A stretch of 64,000 nt of DNA from Solea solea (lineage: Eukaryota; Chordata; Actinopteri; Pleuronectiformes; Soleidae): assembly GCF_958295425.1 (NCBI RefSeq), contig NC_081154.1, forward strand, positions 11,940,938-12,004,937, in the 5' to 3' direction. The position numbers and the translations under genes were made by a program. Below are positions 59,710 to 64,000 of this stretch, in pieces. Within the stretch, counting starts at the first letter, position 1. The number at the start of each line of letters is the position of its first letter. The notes under the pieces were generated by a model. The model was not told the DNA's origin. It did no database searches and saw nothing but the letters and a program-made list of their open reading frames with translations.

Positions 59710-61069
59710 TCACTCGGTTATCAGAGAACCGGGGTTACGTGAGTAACCTAAAGACATTTACCATCAACAGCACCATAATGATACCATGGTTAGAAATCCT
59801 TACATTGATTATAAAACAAAAATTAAAAAAATGGGTGGCATCCACTCAAACATTCATAGTTGGGGTGTCAGGCCGGTCTTGACACCTCTGTCAGACTGGA
59901 ACTGTCCTCTGTGATACACAGATACAAGACTAACGGTCTGCAGGCCCAAGGAGAAACTGCACACCTCATTCTGCATGTACATGTGTGGATGCATATATAA
60001 TTGTTTTCTCTATTTTGACATACAGTACGAAAGCTATGATTGCTACGGTCAAAACCAACAGAGGATGAAAATAATGAGAAACATGAAAAAGATATAAAGA
60101 GGGTGAGAGGCAATCAATAAAACTGTTTTTTTTTTTTACTGGGCACTGCTCTTCCATCCAGTCACCATTTTCCCTGTGAAGAGCCTTTTAAATCATTTCT
60201 ACATCTACTGCTCTAAATAACCGATAAGCCTGTGGAGAAACTTCAGTTGACTCCTAAAAACGAAGGTGCAGCCCCGCAGCTTTGTTCCATCTGATGTTTA
60301 AGGTGAAGAACGTACTTGAGTTTAAATGGCTACAAGGCCCCCTGCATGACCACAGGGTGGACATAAGAATGGTAGCATTTACAACTATTCAGTGTCAACA
60401 AGATGAAGTGAGGTGAGCAGAGTTACTGCACGTGACGTGACACACACCGTAACGGTAACAAAATGGCTTAGGGGAATTAAAGAGACATTTGGCTGGGAGC
60501 AGGCTAAAAGGATGGATGAGGGCAGACTGCTGAGTTGGGAGTTCGACTTGAATCATAAATTAGTTACAACCCTGTTTAATGCTGGCTCTGTGTGCTTCGG
60601 TCCTGCAGAGGAGAGGGCCTTGCTCCCTCTGGCTTGCCTATCCTCTATCAACACTCAACCTGCCAGAGTAACAACCAGCTGTGCTTGTCCTGCTGTGCAG
60701 ACTTAAGATGGCCTTCGCTAACCATCCCTCTGCCTCTGTGAGCACAAACTGCAGTGACACATTTCACTTTTATTCATATAATTCTATTCCAAGGTTTCAT
60801 ATTTTGTAATGACATTTCAATATGAGCCACTTGTACATCAGTGAGTAGTCAGACGTCTCTTATTTAAATTCTCCAAAACTGAAAATACACTTATATCAAC
60901 TGAATATTGAATATGTAAATTAAGTTATTTCAGATTTGCCGCTTCGTTGGTGCTGATCCTGACAACCAGCGTCAAAATGAACCCTTCTGTGAAGTGCATA
61001 CTTCTCATTACCGTAACTCCGAGACCGTTTGTGACATCTAGGAAATTCAAAAGGCGGGTGTGACCACAC

Positions 61070-61155
61070 CTTTCTCCCTATGTCAGCTGAGATTGGCACA
61101 GCACCCCGTGCGACCCTCATGTGGAAAATAAAGCGGTAAAAGACGGATGGATGGA
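61070..61155 (-). repeat. Fish repeat fragment with ATGG tail
   Basis: The string tatgtcagctgagattggca, then gcgaccctcatgtgg, aaagcggtaaaagacgg and atggatgg is the reversed terminal part of the same family as the copies at 30.2 and 34.7 kb. Confidence 0.6.
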
Positions 61156-63458
61156 TACCGGAAAGCAGAGAAATAGAGCTTTGCACCATATACTTAACAT
61201 TACGGTCGAACCTCAGGACTTCCACGGAACGACCGTCCAATCACAGACTAGATTCACCAGAGCGTCACACGTTTGTGATGTCAGCTTAATCCAAAGCGGT
61301 TGAATAACTGCCAGATATTGAAAGTTATCTTGGAAGCACTCACTCATAGAACATTTTTTGACAATTCTACAGCCGTAAAATCTAAATAAATCCAGGCAGC
61401 CTCATTATCTTGACGGCCATAAGAGGGCTAAAATCAAAACTTCACATTTTTCTTCCTAGAAATCCAACACTCGACTGAAATGCTTCGTCTGCGGAGGAAG
61501 AGCAGGAAAAACAGAACCTCAGTAGAAAACAGAATGCTCCTTCTCTGACAAACCTCACAGGCGCCTGGCAGGGTTTCCCCTTGATGAAAGGGCAGAAATT
61601 CCTAAATGACATGTTTGAGATGTGTTAAATTGACCTGAGTTCTCCTTTAAGAGACTCACCCGGCATGGTGAATTGTGTTGATAGGACACAGAATCAAATA
61701 TAGCAGTTGTATTCACACAGGCAGGGGGATTAAATGACAATCGAATTACTTAGATCTCCATGAAAACAACCTCTCTGGGGGAGGATGAATGCAGAAAACG
61801 GTGCTATGAAGGAACATGCAGTATACATGGGATGAGTAGCCGTCCTTAATATCTATTTTTAATGTACTTTTTAATTTTTGATTTTTCTCCATATGTTCAG
61901 AAATGTGTGTCTGGGACAAAACCCCTGACTCAACTGCATTTATGAAAAGGATGGTCCTGGGGCTGGAGAGAACACATATAGGTACATAAATCATTTTTAA
62001 TGCAGCCCACTAAGGAGCCAGGCATGTCCCCTTCCGCATATTCAATTTGTCCAAGAGTATATGGCATCATCTTGTTCTCAGAGCCCATCCTCAGCATAAC
62101 AACGGCACCAGATCAATATGATGCTGTACTCTCCAGGCATGGACTTCAAAAAGAATACAGAAGCTTCTGTAGCCTCTCGTCCACGTCTGCTTGCAATTTT
62201 TTTGGTTTTGAATCACCCCGTACTTGATCGGCTGCCTTTTATCCTCCCTCAGTTACTTTCTCTCTATTTCACTGTTTGTCTGGAATATGTCATCTCCCCC
62301 CTTAACAGTTACAGGTGTCTTGAAATGAATATGGGGATTTCAATACCGGATATTACGTGCACAACATTGAAACAGAATAGAAGGAAAAGGGATGAAAAGA
62401 TTATTGCAATTCATTCCATTGTGCCGGGTGATGTAATATTGGTGACTGAGAAAGGTAGACAGAGGAGGAATGGAGGAGAAAAGAAAATAAGGAAAGAAGT
62501 CAGCAAATAAGCACGAGAGATGAAACACAGGCAGGGAAGGGAGAAAATGAGACAGACAGAGGAATGCAGAAAAGCTGAGGATTTGCATTTCATTCCACTT
62601 ATTTCAGGAGCACGGGCATTAAGCCATGATGCCTCAAGACGCAGAAACCCTGTAATCTCATTTTCCTCGCACTGAATTTATATGAGCTAATGTGCTGATC
62701 AAACAGGGAGATAGATTAAAGCCATTGTGATTAAGGACGTCGATTGAGGAGGTCCCCACCACTGGGTGCTTTTGCTCACAATGGACTGGAGTTATTTGCC
62801 GTCGGTTCAATTTTGTCATTAGCTTGCATGTCGTACCATTAACTCAAACACAAGGCTGATCATTGAAAACTGTGTTTAAATCTCTGCAGTGCAAATAGAC
62901 AGTGAAAAATCGAAACAGGAACGGGTATTTAAAAGGAGAACTCTCCAATCTACTGTGCGAGGCTATGAAAATCAATTAGGCCGTGCCACACGCTAAAGAC
63001 TCCATTACGTTATAACATATGGAAATTATTGAGGAGGAAAGCTGTCCTGCCACACAGGGCAAGATATCTCTTTTTGTAAAAAGCATAATGATGTTTTCCA
63101 ACATGGTGGCCCGCTGGTTACCATAGTTACAAGAGGGATTCTCTGTCGGACAGGCAGTGATGGAGAACAGTATGGACAGGCAGGAAGAGCACATTCAAAC
63201 ACCAGAAGAAGATAATGGAGCACAAAAAAGACGGCCGGGTGAGAATGTGAAAAGAGGGAGACGGAGAGTGGAAGGAGAAGAGAAGAAGTGATAATAAAGA
63301 CTCACAGGTGTTTTAAAAAGTGTGATAAAGGGGAAAGTGAGAGGAGTGTATGGCCATGAGGACGCTGAAGCTAGATATAAGACATAGTGCTGAGAGAAGA
63401 CAAGTTCCTCTCTTTATTTGTACACACATTTTGAAGGGCAGGAATATATGATATGATA

Positions 63459-63478
63459 GAAGAGAGAGAGAGAGAGAG
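63459..63478. repeat. (GA)n microsatellite
   Basis: A short GA run in the INSYN2A/DOCK1 intron. Confidence 0.9.
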
Positions 63479-64000
63479 CAAGAATTAGTAAGGGTGAGCA
63501 AAGTGGCAGCTGGGGGAGGATGCCAACAACGCTTCACTTTTGACTTTTATAAAAGAATAATAAAATCAAAAATCATGTGGAGCGTTGCAGCAGAGCCCAT
63601 GAGAGTTGCATAAAGAGATGCTGATGATAACTGAGTAGAAACGAATAAATCATTTCATTAAAAGAGTATCTCACAAAGATGAGATGATTATCTTTTTACT
63701 TTATCCCAAATTATGGGGCAAGTTATGCACTTTTTTTGTCTTTTCAGTGACATTTAAGCACCCTTACTTTGCAGTTTTCAAGCCACAGTGCCACTTTACT
63801 TGGGCTTTGTAAGAGTTGCCCGCCAAAGTGTTGTTTCTTGGTAACAGCGCGAATATATTCGCAAAGTAACAGAAACTCAAACCAGCAGCACACCAGGTTC
63901 TTCATACGTGTTATGCTGAAAACTTTCAGGAGAGGGTGAGAAAAGATTAGTGTGACTACTGCAATAGAGCTGTAATAAAGGGTAATTCCAGCATTTTTCA

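Larger units (their letters stand above)
55693..59753 (+). mobile_element. DIRS-type tyrosine-recombinase retrotransposon, nearly intact
   Basis: The element is about 4.06 kb. It carries inverted terminal repeats, an internal complementary region, a reverse transcriptase/RNase H frame and an overlapping tyrosine recombinase frame, which is the defining DIRS layout. DIRS elements integrate through a circular intermediate using a tyrosine recombinase, so they have no DDE integrase or aspartic protease, and neither is seen here. The left end reads agttctctttc and the right end gagtaacctaaag. The two ends share only a base or two (AG/AAAG) at the junction and no target duplication is visible, as expected for the family. 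Repeat arms are identical by eye and both enzyme frames are open, which suggests a recent insertion. Gag is mostly missing. The element lies in sense orientation within the INSYN2A intron and antisense to DOCK1. Confidence 0.93.
59754..64000. other. INSYN2A/DOCK1 intron right of the DIRS element
   Basis: One reversed fish repeat fragment (61.07 kb) and a GA run. The last INSYN2A coding exon and the next upstream DOCK1 exon were sought here and not seen. Confidence 0.6.

Overview
The window is vertebrate, almost certainly teleost, genomic DNA. Small exons with GT-AG junctions are separated by AT-rich introns. Microsatellites are frequent, and several dispersed repeats are of kinds common in ray-finned fish. 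Nothing prokaryotic or viral was recognised. No repeat database could be searched, so repeat names rest on recognition by eye.

Two genes are supported, one nested in the other on opposite strands. On the minus strand, ten consecutive exons (positions 26668 down to 1931) encode about 320 residues of DOCK1 (DOCK180), the ELMO-dependent Rac guanine-nucleotide exchange factor. They cover the helical linker after DHR-1 and the start of the DHR-2 catalytic region. All junctions join in frame. The 5' part of DOCK1 lies beyond position 64000 and the 3' part before position 1. On the plus strand, inside the large DOCK1 intron upstream of 26668, is INSYN2A (FAM196A), an inhibitory-synapse protein. Its main coding exon is at 45461-46697 and a second at 54662-54733. 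A likely promoter and untranslated first exon lie near 36.1-36.7 kb. The last exon is outside the window. The same nested, head-opposed arrangement is known in mammals and supports calling the host DOCK1 rather than DOCK2 or DOCK5.

The most striking element is a DIRS-type tyrosine-recombinase retrotransposon (about 55693-59753). It sits in the last visible INSYN2A intron and therefore also inside DOCK1. It has perfect 150-bp inverted terminal repeats and an internal complementary region that encodes the joined left and right ends. It has an open reverse transcriptase/RNase H frame and an overlapping open tyrosine recombinase frame. It looks young, but its gag region is reduced to a remnant fused to the reverse transcriptase frame.

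Older mobile DNA includes a PIF/Harbinger transposase fossil (17.5 kb), a degraded RTE-like LINE (53.1-53.9 kb) that has lost its catalytic block, a fold-back MITE (49.5-49.8 kb) and several fragments of common fish repeats. The rest is intron sequence with simple repeats. Two stretches (27.64-27.80 kb and 22.02-22.26 kb) may be conserved non-coding elements or unannotated exons.
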